The position numbers and the translations under genes were made by a program. Positions 1 to 5,298 of a DNA stretch of 6,821 nt are shown here, piece by piece. This DNA comes from JABEVB01 sp049965775 (lineage in GTDB: Bacteria; Planctomycetota; Phycisphaerae; WQYP01). The stretch is taken from positions 1 through 6,821 of the forward strand of contig JBMFVX010000146.1 in the NCBI GenBank assembly GCA_049965775.1. Direction: 5' to 3'. Position 1 is the first letter of the stretch. The number at the start of each line of letters is the position of its first letter. Below the pieces are notes generated by a model. It made no database searches and had not been told where the DNA came from. It was given only the letters and a program-made list of their open reading frames with translations.

Positions 1-489
1 GCCCCCGCTGAAAATAAGCTCGCGCAGACGGTAGCGGTGCGGCGAGGCTTCGGCCTGGCTGAACATGTCGTCTATTTCATGATGGCTGATGCAGCCGGGC
101 GTTACATCGCGATTTTTAAGATAGCAATAGCGGCACAGGCCGCTGCAGTAGTCGGTAATGCGCAGCAGGGCCTCATAACGGTATTTTTGAACCCAGCGGG
201 GGTGCTCCACGGCCTTTTCGGGCAGTTGAAAGGCGTCCCAACGTTCGGTGCCGGGGTCGGCAAGCTCGGCGGCGCCGGGCAGGGCAAGCTCCCACAGCGG
301 GTCGGCGGGTTTGTTGGTAAGCACATGCGTGAGGTAAAAACGCGGAATCCGAAACGTGTAGCGGTCGGCCACCTGCTGCATCACCGCGGCCTGCCCGTCA
401 GAAATAGCCCCGAAGATTTCACGCAGCTGCGCAATAGAGGTTACCAGCGGAGTATCGCGTAAAGGCTGTACGATTGGCGATTCAAGCAT
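1..489 (-). CDS. Radical SAM protein, lysine 2,3-aminomutase/EpmB-like (5' part, cut by window edge)
   Basis: The first 163 codons read from ATG at 489 to the window edge with no stop. The radical SAM cluster motif CxxxCxxC lies at C115, C119 and C122 (context ITDYCSGLCRYCY), and the visible part ends in SGG at 161-163, matching the Gly-rich SAM-binding strand of this superfamily. About 110 residues precede the cysteines, with a stretch (IPRFYLTHVLTNKPADPLWE) like the pre-barrel region of lysine 2,3-aminomutase-type enzymes. Such proteins use a [4Fe-4S] cluster and S-adenosylmethionine to start radical chemistry; KamA and EpmB move an amino group on lysine. After the cluster it reads CRYCYLKNRD rather than the Arg-rich CRHCTRR/CRYCFRR usual in KamA and EpmB, so the substrate cannot be assigned. 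The PLP-lysine region would lie outside the window. No Shine-Dalgarno is visible before the ATG. The family call is firm; the exact function is unknown. Confidence 0.85.
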   Translation of the reverse strand, partial: MLESPIVQPLRDTPLVTSIAQLREIFGAISDGQAAVMQQVADRYTFRIPRFYLTHVLTNKPADPLWELALPGAAELADPGTERWDAFQLPEKAVEHPRWVQKYRYEALLRITDYCSGLCRYCYLKNRDVTPGCISHHEIDDMFSQAEASPHRYRLRELIFSGG

Positions 490-495
490 GTATAT

Positions 496-501
496 AGTGT
501 A
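496..501 (-). promoter_or_regulatory. Possible -10 box (TACACT) for a leaderless radical SAM transcript
   Basis: On the minus strand TACACT ends 6 bases before the ATG at 489, so initiation about 7 bases downstream would fall on or next to the start codon. That would fit the missing ribosome binding site. No convincing -35 box or extended -10 is visible, so this is weak. Confidence 0.3.
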
Positions 502-542
502 TCGTAATCTAAGGCGGCTGGGTACTGAATAAGGGGCAATAT

Positions 543-698
543 TTGAAAGTGAATGTTACCGAATCGCGGGTGCCCAAAGTCCTCATCGCCCCAAAGCGCC
601 GCAAACCCCTGCCGACCGCTGCCCCGAAGGCGCTCTTTTTGGGCGATTGTCAGCGGGCGCTATTAGAATATAATTCCGCCCACTTGGCTCATTGGTGA
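543..698 (+). CDS. Doubtful small ORF, 51 codons, upstream of the DUF481 gene
   Basis: A TTG at 543 has a purine-rich AAGGGG at 531-536 with a 6-base gap, and the frame stays open to TGA at 696-698. The product would be a basic 51-residue peptide (starts MKVNVTESRVPKVLIAPKRR, ends AHLAHW) with one Cys, no signal peptide and no family I recognise. Against it: the start is TTG, and the -35 and -10 boxes of the next gene lie inside it. Chance occurrence is quite possible. Confidence 0.22.
   Translation: MKVNVTESRVPKVLIAPKRRKPLPTAAPKALFLGDCQRALLEYNSAHLAHW
647..674 (+). promoter_or_regulatory. Sigma70-type promoter for the DUF481 gene
   Basis: TTGTCA at 647-652 and a perfect TATAAT at 669-674 are separated by 16 bases. 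Initiation is expected near 681, giving a 5' leader of about 50 bases before the ATG at 731. The leader has a small hairpin CTCA-TTGG-TGAG at 688-699. This is the best-matching promoter in the window. Confidence 0.75.
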
Positions 699-720
699 GA
701 AAATCGCCGGGTTTTTTACA

Positions 721-725
721 AGGAG
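721..725 (+). promoter_or_regulatory. Ribosome binding site deciding the DUF481 start
   Basis: AGGAG lies 5 bases before ATG 731. It rules out the in-frame TTG at 692, which is 39 bases further upstream and would put 13 extra residues ahead of the signal peptide. Confidence 0.85.
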
Positions 726-730
726 AAGCG

Positions 731-1855
731 ATGAAACTTTTGGCGGGTCAACAAGGTAAACTGCGCTCGAAGCGCAAGCTGGTCGCAGCTGCAATGACTG
801 CAGTTGCTCTGGCGGTTGGCGCCGCAGCCCAACTGTCGCGGGCCGACACCATTACACTTAGCAACGGCGACAGGCTCAGCGGCTCGATTGATCGCATCAC
901 GCCTACGCTCGTTATTCTCGATACCAACTACGGGGGAGTTATTACGCTCGAACGCTCGGCGGTGGCCGCGATGGTAAGCGTCAAGCCGGTGCAAATTGTG
1001 GATGCCAACGGTACCTCGCATGAGGCATTTGTCGCCCCCACGGCCAATCATAAAGGTTGGGTCGAAACCCAGGTAGCCCCGCCGGCCGATGCGTTGGTGT
1101 TGCCGGCCGGCGCGCCCGCGACGCCGCCTCCGCCGGTGAAGGCTCCCGCTCCGGCCCAGCCCATCTCGCTTTTTGGCCCATACTGGGATAATTCGCTCAC
1201 GCTGGGCCTTACCAATCTCACCGGCAACACGGAGCAAACCGAATTTGCCGGCAACGTTAATTTTCATTACAAGCACGTCCTTAATGAGCTTGGCATCAAC
1301 TTTGCGGGCGCGTACGGCACTACCAACGGCGTACAGGACAACGGCAGCTTTGCCGGCAATGCCATTTATCGCCGCGAGTTGCCCAGTTGGTGGCCCAAAA
1401 ATCATTGGTACGCCTTTGTCGAAAGCAACAACCTCTACGATGAAATCAAAGGTATTTCGTTCCGGACGCAAGATATAGTTGGTTTGGGGTATTACCTGAT
1501 CTCCACCAAAAAGCTGGAAGTGGATGTGCGGGCCGGCCCCGGCGTGCTTTATGAGCGGTTTTTTCATGGCGGTGATATTACCGCACCTATTGCCGCGGAA
1601 GGTTTGCGCGCTGTCTACAAACTCAATACCCGCGTAACGCTTAGCGAAAATCTGCTGGCAACCCAGTCGCTGGAGTATCCAAGCCGCGATTATCAGTTTA
1701 CCACCATCACGGCCGCCAACTTGGCCATTCCAGAAGTAATGCGCGGCCTGAGCCTCACCGCTTCATTTGAGGATGATTACGACAACTCCGCACTCGAAAC
1801 CGGCAAGAAGCCCAACGACACCCGCACCCTGGTGGGCCTCACGCTCGGATTTTAA
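731..1855 (+). CDS. DUF481 family outer-membrane beta-barrel protein (YdiY-like)
   Basis: A 374-residue exported protein. Residues 1-38 form a signal peptide: a long basic N-region (KLRSKRK at 10-16), a hydrophobic Ala/Val core, and probable cleavage at SRA|DT (38/39). Residues 39-82 (DTITLSNGDRLSGSIDRI...) match the small beta domain often found ahead of DUF481 barrels. A Pro/Ala-rich linker follows at about 117-143. From about 150 to the end there are alternating amphipathic strands rich in Tyr, Trp and Asn (for example GNTEQTEFAGNVNFHYKH), the DUF481 pattern, including GPGVLYERFF at 269-278. The last residue is Phe, the usual C-terminal signal for outer-membrane barrel assembly. DUF481 proteins are described as putative salt-induced outer-membrane proteins, but their substrate or pore role is not settled. 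The gene has its own promoter and terminator, so it is probably a single transcription unit. Family call firm, function unknown. Confidence 0.9.
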   Translation: MKLLAGQQGKLRSKRKLVAAAMTAVALAVGAAAQLSRADTITLSNGDRLSGSIDRITPTLVILDTNYGGVITLERSAVAAMVSVKPVQIVDANGTSHEAFVAPTANHKGWVETQVAPPADALVLPAGAPATPPPPVKAPAPAQPISLFGPYWDNSLTLGLTNLTGNTEQTEFAGNVNFHYKHVLNELGINFAGAYGTTNGVQDNGSFAGNAIYRRELPSWWPKNHWYAFVESNNLYDEIKGISFRTQDIVGLGYYLISTKKLEVDVRAGPGVLYERFFHGGDITAPIAAEGLRAVYKLNTRVTLSENLLATQSLEYPSRDYQFTTITAANLAIPEVMRGLSLTASFEDDYDNSALETGKKPNDTRTLVGLTLGF

Positions 1856-1860
1856 CGCGT

Positions 1861-1882
1861 TGCACGGCCGCTTTGCCGTGCA
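1861..1882 (+). other. Perfect 8-bp hairpin just after the DUF481 stop
   Basis: TGCACGGC and GCCGTGCA pair perfectly around a 6-base loop (CGCTTT), starting 5 bases after the stop codon. No T-run follows, so it is not a terminator by itself. It may protect the 3' end of the mRNA or act together with the terminator 22 bases downstream. Confidence 0.6.
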
Positions 1883-1903
1883 GGGCTGGTGGTACAATCT
1901 TCG

Positions 1904-1938
1904 CCCCGGCTGGCTGACGAAGCTGCCGGGGCTTTTTT
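1904..1938 (+). terminator. Rho-independent terminator of the DUF481 gene
   Basis: CCCCGGC (1904-1910) pairs with GCCGGGG (1925-1931), and GCT/AGC inside the loop can extend the stem. A C and then six T (1933-1938) follow. It separates this gene from the oxidoreductase downstream. Confidence 0.87.
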
Positions 1939-2028
1939 ATGCCTGCGGCTGATTCGTCAAACTCCGTGATGAGCTTTCGCTGGACTTTTTACCACTTGGC
2001 AGAGCATACTAGCAAAACAGATGCTGCT

Positions 2029-2043
2029 CCGTGAGCCTCACGG
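2029..2043 (+). other. Short hairpin upstream of the oxidoreductase gene
   Basis: CCGTGA-GCC-TCACGG is a 6-bp inverted repeat with a 3-base loop, 34 bases before the ATG at 2078. It could be an operator or a leader structure, or chance. I found no convincing -35/-10 pair between the terminator and this gene. Confidence 0.3.
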
Positions 2044-2065
2044 CCCTCGGCATCGGGATGTTTTC

Positions 2066-2070
2066 AAGGA
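2066..2070 (+). promoter_or_regulatory. Ribosome binding site deciding the oxidoreductase start
   Basis: AAGGA lies 7 bases before ATG 2078. It favours that start over the in-frame ATG at 2021, which lacks such a site and would add 19 residues ahead of the FAD-binding strand. Confidence 0.83.
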
Positions 2071-2077
2071 TGATGGC

Positions 2078-3223
2078 ATGAGCAACACAACGGATGTGCT
2101 GATTGTTGGCGGCGGTATCATGGGGCTTACCAGCGCTTGGCGGCTGGCCCAGGCCAGCGTCAAAGTAACCCTGTTTGAAAGCCGTAACTGCGGCAGCGGC
2201 GCCAGCAGCGCGGCGCTGGGTGCCCTGTGGCCCGCCAGCGCCCTGGTCAATGCCCCGCTGCAAAATTTGCATCGCAAAAGTCTTTGGGAGTTTGAGGCAT
2301 TTACCAGAGAATTGACGGATTTTACCGGCAAGCCGGTGCCCTTTATGCGACGCGGGCGGGTGGAGTTGCTTCATTCCGAAAAGGCTAAAGCGCATGCCCA
2401 GCAGGAAGCGGCCGCAGCCTGCGCCGACTGGCCGCAGCTTTCGCCCGGCCCGGCGATGGAAGTGCTTTCAGCCGACGAATTGCGCCGGCAATTTCCGGAG
2501 ATTAACTCTTTGCCCTTTGGCGGACAGGTTTGTCACCGCTCAGCGCAAGTTGGGGTAGAGGGCCTTTTGGCGGCCCTCATTGAGGCGTGCCGCAAAGCGG
2601 GTGTGGTGCTTAAAGAAAACTGTGCCGTGCAGCAATTACAGGGCGACGGCGAGAGCATCACCGGTGTGATGGCGGGAGGCGAGGTTTATGCGGCCGGAGC
2701 GGTGCTGGTGGCGGCGGGCGTGCACAGCAACCACCTAGGGTTTGAACTGCGTCAGCGGGCGCCCATTCAACCGGTCAAAGGCCAGGCGATGCTGCTTAAA
2801 ACGGCCGAACCGGTGATTAATAAGATCGTTAAAAATGGTTTGATATTTCTCGTGCCCTGGCCCGATGGCCGCGTGCTGGTAGGTTCCACCACCGAGCCGG
2901 ACGCCGGCTTTGACAGTTCCAACACGGTAGAGGGCGTAAGCTTTTTACTCAATGGTGCGGTGCAAACATGCCCTGCGATGGCGTCGGCCCGGCTCGAGCG
3001 CACCTGGGCGGGCCTGCGGCCCACCGGGCCGAACAAGAAGCCCGTGCTCGGACCCATGCCCAACAAACGCGGCCTGTATGTGGCCGGAGGGCACTTTAAG
3101 GTGGGCATCGGCATGGCTCCCATTACGGGTAAGCTCATAGCCCAGATGATTACCACCGGCCAGGTGCCCGGCGAGGCGATGCCGTTTGTGCCCTCGGCCG
3201 CCGAGGCGGCGCTTTTGGCATAA
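2078..3223 (+). CDS. FAD-dependent amine/amino-acid oxidase, DAO family, glycine oxidase (ThiO)-like
   Basis: A 381-residue protein, the usual length for the family. The N-terminus is a Rossmann dinucleotide fold: VLIVGGGIMG (7-16) carries GxGxxG, and E34 ends the second strand where FAD ribose is normally held. Further family landmarks are GSGASSAALGALWP (39-52), VAAGVHS (211-217), the ExTWAGLRP block (308-315, R314) and AGGHFKVGIGMAPITG (336-351), the C-terminal FAD and substrate signature. Family members oxidise small amines or amino acids with O2, giving an imine/keto product and H2O2; ThiO makes dehydroglycine for the thiazole of thiamine. In ThiO proteins I know, the last block reads GH(F/Y)RNGI; here the Arg-Asn is Lys341-Val342, so substrate choice may differ. 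No thiamine gene is nearby. There is no signal peptide, so it is cytosolic. It converges on mscL with only 32 bases between stops. Confidence 0.85.
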   Translation: MSNTTDVLIVGGGIMGLTSAWRLAQASVKVTLFESRNCGSGASSAALGALWPASALVNAPLQNLHRKSLWEFEAFTRELTDFTGKPVPFMRRGRVELLHSEKAKAHAQQEAAAACADWPQLSPGPAMEVLSADELRRQFPEINSLPFGGQVCHRSAQVGVEGLLAALIEACRKAGVVLKENCAVQQLQGDGESITGVMAGGEVYAAGAVLVAAGVHSNHLGFELRQRAPIQPVKGQAMLLKTAEPVINKIVKNGLIFLVPWPDGRVLVGSTTEPDAGFDSSNTVEGVSFLLNGAVQTCPAMASARLERTWAGLRPTGPNKKPVLGPMPNKRGLYVAGGHFKVGIGMAPITGKLIAQMITTGQVPGEAMPFVPSAAEAALLA

Positions 3224-3245
3224 ACCCGCCGCAACGGCCCGCAGC

Positions 3246-3272
3246 TTCCGGTCGCTTACGATGCGGCCGGAG
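3246..3272. other. Hairpin between convergent oxidoreductase and mscL ends
   Basis: CCGGTCGC (3248-3255) pairs with GCGGCCGG (3263-3270), with one G-T wobble, around a 7-base loop that contains the mscL stop codon; outer bases extend it slightly. There is no T-run on either strand, so it is at best a weak two-way terminator or mRNA end protector. Confidence 0.35.
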
Positions 3273-3681
3273 CGGGGGTGCTCAGGTCCGAAGTGCAATG
3301 TGCGCATCGCGCAGCCTTGATGGGAATGGTCGAAAGGCAATAGGGACATTCTTTGGTGGTCGGTTCGGCGACGGGCGCCGGTTTGGTGGTGAGCTTTTTA
3401 ATTTTGCCCATGACCACCACAATTAGAATGAACATGACAATTGCGACGATGAGAAAGTTAACCACCTGTCCGCCAAAGTGGCCGTATTGAATGCCATGCC
3501 ACGCCAGCGGTTTTTGGCCTTTTTGGGGCTTGGGTTCAAATGTCGCGATAAACGGCAGCACAATGTCGTTGACCAGCGAAGTGACCATAGCGCCAAAGGC
3601 GCCGCCAATCACTATGCCCACGGCCATGTCAATCATGTTGCCTTTGAAGGCAAAGTCCCGAAAGTCTTTAAACAGCGACAT
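3256..3681 (-). CDS. mscL: Large-conductance mechanosensitive channel MscL with C-terminal zinc ribbon
   Basis: A 141-residue MscL that opens a large pore when membrane tension rises on osmotic downshock. The N-terminal helix MSLFKDFRDFAFKGN leads into the classic pore helix (IDMAVGIVIGGAFGAMVTSLVNDIVLP, about 17-43). A periplasmic loop (about 44-68) and a second membrane helix (about 69-95) follow. The basic KKLTTK then runs into a Pro/Ala linker and a tail with CPYC (112-115) and CAHC (126-129), a four-cysteine zinc ribbon in place of the usual amphipathic C-terminal helix. ATG 3681 is chosen over an adjacent TTG at 3684 because AAGGA lies 7 bases upstream of it. It is a single gene, convergent with the oxidoreductase and divergent from the trpS region. 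Identity is firm; zinc binding is inferred from the cysteine spacing. Confidence 0.96.
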   Translation of the reverse strand: MSLFKDFRDFAFKGNMIDMAVGIVIGGAFGAMVTSLVNDIVLPFIATFEPKPQKGQKPLAWHGIQYGHFGGQVVNFLIVAIVMFILIVVVMGKIKKLTTKPAPVAEPTTKECPYCLSTIPIKAARCAHCTSDLSTPAPAAS

Positions 3682-3688
3682 CAACAGA

Positions 3689-3693
3689 TCCTT
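3689..3693 (-). promoter_or_regulatory. Ribosome binding site of mscL
   Basis: Minus-strand AAGGA ends 7 bases before ATG 3681, but only 4 bases before the alternative TTG at 3684. This supports the ATG. Confidence 0.8.
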
Positions 3694-3773
3694 TTATAGA
3701 ACAAACCTCCCAACGAATGTTTCAAATGTTATTCAGGGAGCTGGCTGCGGTCAATGATGAACTGCGGCTGGAT

Positions 3774-3779
3774 TATAAA
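3774..3779 (+). promoter_or_regulatory. Possible -10 box upstream of the small ORF and trpS
   Basis: TATAAA sits in the AT-rich GATTATAAATATT stretch, 11 bases before the ATG of the small ORF at 3791. No good -35 is seen 16-18 bases upstream. The same stretch reads TATAAT on the minus strand, so it could also serve mscL, about 90 bases away. Confidence 0.3.
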
Positions 3780-3790
3780 TATTCGCCGGT

Positions 3791-3943
3791 ATGAACCAGA
3801 ACCTGCCCGCGGCCATTTCAAAAGTATGGCTGTTGCGCGTATTATTCCTTATCGCTGGTTGCATTGATTTGCCGCGACGCCAGCGTGATTGCCTCCGCAA
3901 ATGGGCGTGTGGCGGTCAGGTTTTACAGGAAAAAATGCAATGA
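3791..3943 (+). CDS. Candidate small ORF (50 aa) overlapping the trpS start
   Basis: An ATG-initiated 50-codon frame ends in TGA at 3941-3943 and shares ATGA with the trpS start at 3940, the usual layout for translational coupling. The peptide (MNQNLPAAISKVWLLRVLFL then IAGC, then a basic tail) has a hydrophobic stretch at about 12-23 and a lipobox-like IAGC at 21-24, with more Cys at 34 and 40. It holds two Trp codons (13 and 38), not adjacent, so it is not a classic Trp attenuator leader. No Shine-Dalgarno precedes its ATG; the -10-like TATAAA 11 bases upstream would make it nearly leaderless. I recognise no family. It may be a real small protein, a leader controlling trpS translation, or chance. 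Confidence 0.35.
   Translation: MNQNLPAAISKVWLLRVLFLIAGCIDLPRRQRDCLRKWACGGQVLQEKMQ
3927..3930 (+). promoter_or_regulatory. Ribosome binding site deciding the trpS start
   Basis: AGGA lies 9 bases before ATG 3940. The in-frame ATG at 3889 would add 17 residues (MPPQMGVWRSGF...) that do not belong to the synthetase fold and has no comparable site. Confidence 0.75.
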
Positions 3944-5040
3944 ATAAGCCCGCCATAAATAAGCCGCGCATTCTTACCGGCGATACGCCCACCGGGCGGC
4001 TGCACCTGGGCCATTGGGTTGGCTCGCTTGAAAATCGCGTGGCCATGCAGAACAGCTACGAGTGCTTTTTTATTATTGCCAATGTGCATGCGTTTACCAC
4101 GCGGGCCGAGAGGCCCGATGATATTCGCCAGAGCGTACTTGAAATTGCCACCGATTACCTCGCCTGCGGCATAGACCCGAATGTCAGCACCATATTTCTG
4201 CAGTCAGAAATACCGGCCATCGCCGAACTGACGTTTTTTTTCGCGATGCTTGTGCCCTTCGCACGGTTGATGCGCAACCCGACGCTGAAGGATGAAATTC
4301 GCGACAAGGGCCTCGGCGACAGCTACAGCTTTGGATTTTTACTATACCCCGTCGGCCAGATTGCCGACATCCTGGCTTTTCGGCCTGATATGGTGCCGGT
4401 GGGTGAAGATCAAATGGCTCATCTCGAGCTTAGCCGCGAGGTAGCTCGCCGTTTTGATCAGATGTATTGCGGGGTAGACCCGCAAACGCCGGACAAGGAG
4501 TATGTGGCCGCTGGCGGGCTGTTTCCGATCATAGAGCCAAAACTCGGCCGTGTGAAAAGGCTCGTGGGCATTGGCGGACCCAACGAAGAAGGCCGCCTGC
4601 TCAAAATGAGTAAGTCCCTCAACAACGCTATCTTTTTAAGCGATGACTCCGATACGGTGCGTAAAAAAGTGATGTCCATGTATACCGATCCCAATCGCAA
4701 GCGCGCCACCGACCCCGGCAGCGTCGAAAATAATCCGCTCTGGATTTTTCATGAGGCGTTTAACCCTGACGTACAATGGGTGCAGGAAGCCGAAGCAAAA
4801 TACCGCGCCGGCGGCATCGGCGACGTGGAATGTAAAAAAAAGCTTGTGGATGTGCTGGTGAATTTAATCGAACCCATTTGGCAGCGGCGGCAGACGTTTG
4901 AGCGCGATCCCGGTGAAGTATGGCGGGTGCTGCAGCGGGGCACCGCACGTGCCAACGTCATCGCCGAAGAAACTCTGCTTAAAGCCAAACAAGCCATGCG
5001 GCAGGACCTCCTGCCGCGATCGCTGACGTTTAATGTGTAG
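3940..5040 (+). CDS. trpS: Tryptophanyl-tRNA synthetase
   Basis: A 366-residue class Ic aminoacyl-tRNA synthetase, slightly longer than typical bacterial TrpRS (about 330). It activates tryptophan with ATP and loads it onto tRNA-Trp in the cytosol. The N-terminal ILTGDTPTGRLHLGHWVGSL (11-30) holds the HIGH motif as HLGH (22-25). YPVGQIADILAF (136-147) matches the TrpRS indole pocket, with D143 in the place of the specificity Asp. VPVGEDQMAHLELSREVARR (152-171) is the conserved TrpRS block, and KMSKS lies at 222-226. The helical C-terminal part (about 240-366) fits the anticodon-binding region. All catalytic motifs are intact, so it should be functional. The start is set by AGGA at 3927-3930 and overlaps a small upstream ORF. 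The 3' end carries a perfect inverted repeat inside codons 353-359, and a strong terminator lies about 165 bases after the stop. Confidence 0.97.
   Translation: MNKPAINKPRILTGDTPTGRLHLGHWVGSLENRVAMQNSYECFFIIANVHAFTTRAERPDDIRQSVLEIATDYLACGIDPNVSTIFLQSEIPAIAELTFFFAMLVPFARLMRNPTLKDEIRDKGLGDSYSFGFLLYPVGQIADILAFRPDMVPVGEDQMAHLELSREVARRFDQMYCGVDPQTPDKEYVAAGGLFPIIEPKLGRVKRLVGIGGPNEEGRLLKMSKSLNNAIFLSDDSDTVRKKVMSMYTDPNRKRATDPGSVENNPLWIFHEAFNPDVQWVQEAEAKYRAGGIGDVECKKKLVDVLVNLIEPIWQRRQTFERDPGEVWRVLQRGTARANVIAEETLLKAKQAMRQDLLPRSLTFNV
4998..5017 (+). repeat. Perfect 9-bp inverted repeat in the 3' end of trpS
   Basis: GCGGCAGGA and TCCTGCCGC are exact reverse complements separated by two bases; a real RNA hairpin would have 8 pairs and an ACCT loop. 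It lies within trpS codons 353-359. No T-run follows, so it is not an intrinsic terminator. Confidence 0.6.
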
Positions 5041-5203
5041 CCTGCACGCAGCCAATCATTGAGGCAAAATTGAACGTCGCCCAACGACGAGTCACGCAGT
5101 TAAGCCGTGTGGTTCACCTCAGCCAGCCGCAGCGCTGCCGAGGTGCCCGCCTTGCGCGGCCGCACCAAGAGAAATACGTCAATTCAGACCCCGAGCAGTA
5201 TAG
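5041..5203 (+). other. Structured spacer between trpS and its terminator; no convincing gene
   Basis: Between the trpS stop and the terminator I see two hairpins: CGTCG-CCCAA-CGACG (5075-5089), and CACCTC/GAGGTG (5115-5145) enclosing the self-complementary GCAGCGCTGC (5129-5138). A TTG-started frame at 5070 would run through the terminator to 5252 and is not credible as a gene. It may be a long trpS 3' UTR or hold a small RNA ending at the terminator. No tRNA or 5S fold could be drawn. Confidence 0.35.
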
Positions 5204-5250
5204 CTTGGCCGGCAGGCGCTATGGGCATTGGCCTGCGGCCAAGTTATTTT
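5204..5250 (+). terminator. Rho-independent terminator downstream of trpS
   Basis: CTTGGCC then GCAGGC (5204-5217, with one bulged G) pair with GCCTGC-GGCCAAG (5231-5243), giving 13 pairs around a 13-base loop. TTATTTT (5244-5250) follows. The T-run is only on the plus strand, so it ends trpS transcription and is not clearly a terminator for the pilin gene facing it. Confidence 0.85.
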
Positions 5251-5298
5251 AACGACAAGGCGTACCCAACCCATCGCGTTAACCATTTTATGAACGGC

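Noticed and set aside
492..501. The 10-mer ATATAGTGTA occurs at 492-501 and again at 6738-6747, each upstream of a minus-strand gene.
   Set aside because: Many shared 10-mers are expected by chance in a 6.8 kb window counting both strands, and the distances to the start codons differ widely (3 against about 120 bases).
595..640. AGCGCC ... GGCGCT followed by CTTTTT, resembling a terminator.
   Set aside because: The stem has only 6 pairs around a 28-base loop, and no transcript needing termination enters from the left on the plus strand.
716..1567. Long open frame on the minus strand opposite the DUF481 gene (283 codons).
   Set aside because: It is antisense to a gene with a signal peptide, family domain, promoter and terminator. 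Its own translation is rich in Arg and His with no domain pattern.
3693..3698. TATAAA on the minus strand just before mscL, as a -10 box.
   Set aside because: It overlaps the mscL ribosome binding site; transcription starting from it would leave that site out of the mRNA. It is probably just the A-rich flank of the Shine-Dalgarno.
5091..5110. GCAGTTAAGCCGTG resembles part of a 5S rRNA.
   Set aside because: The flanking bases do not form the 5S closing helix or its other conserved loops; the resemblance is limited to a few bases.
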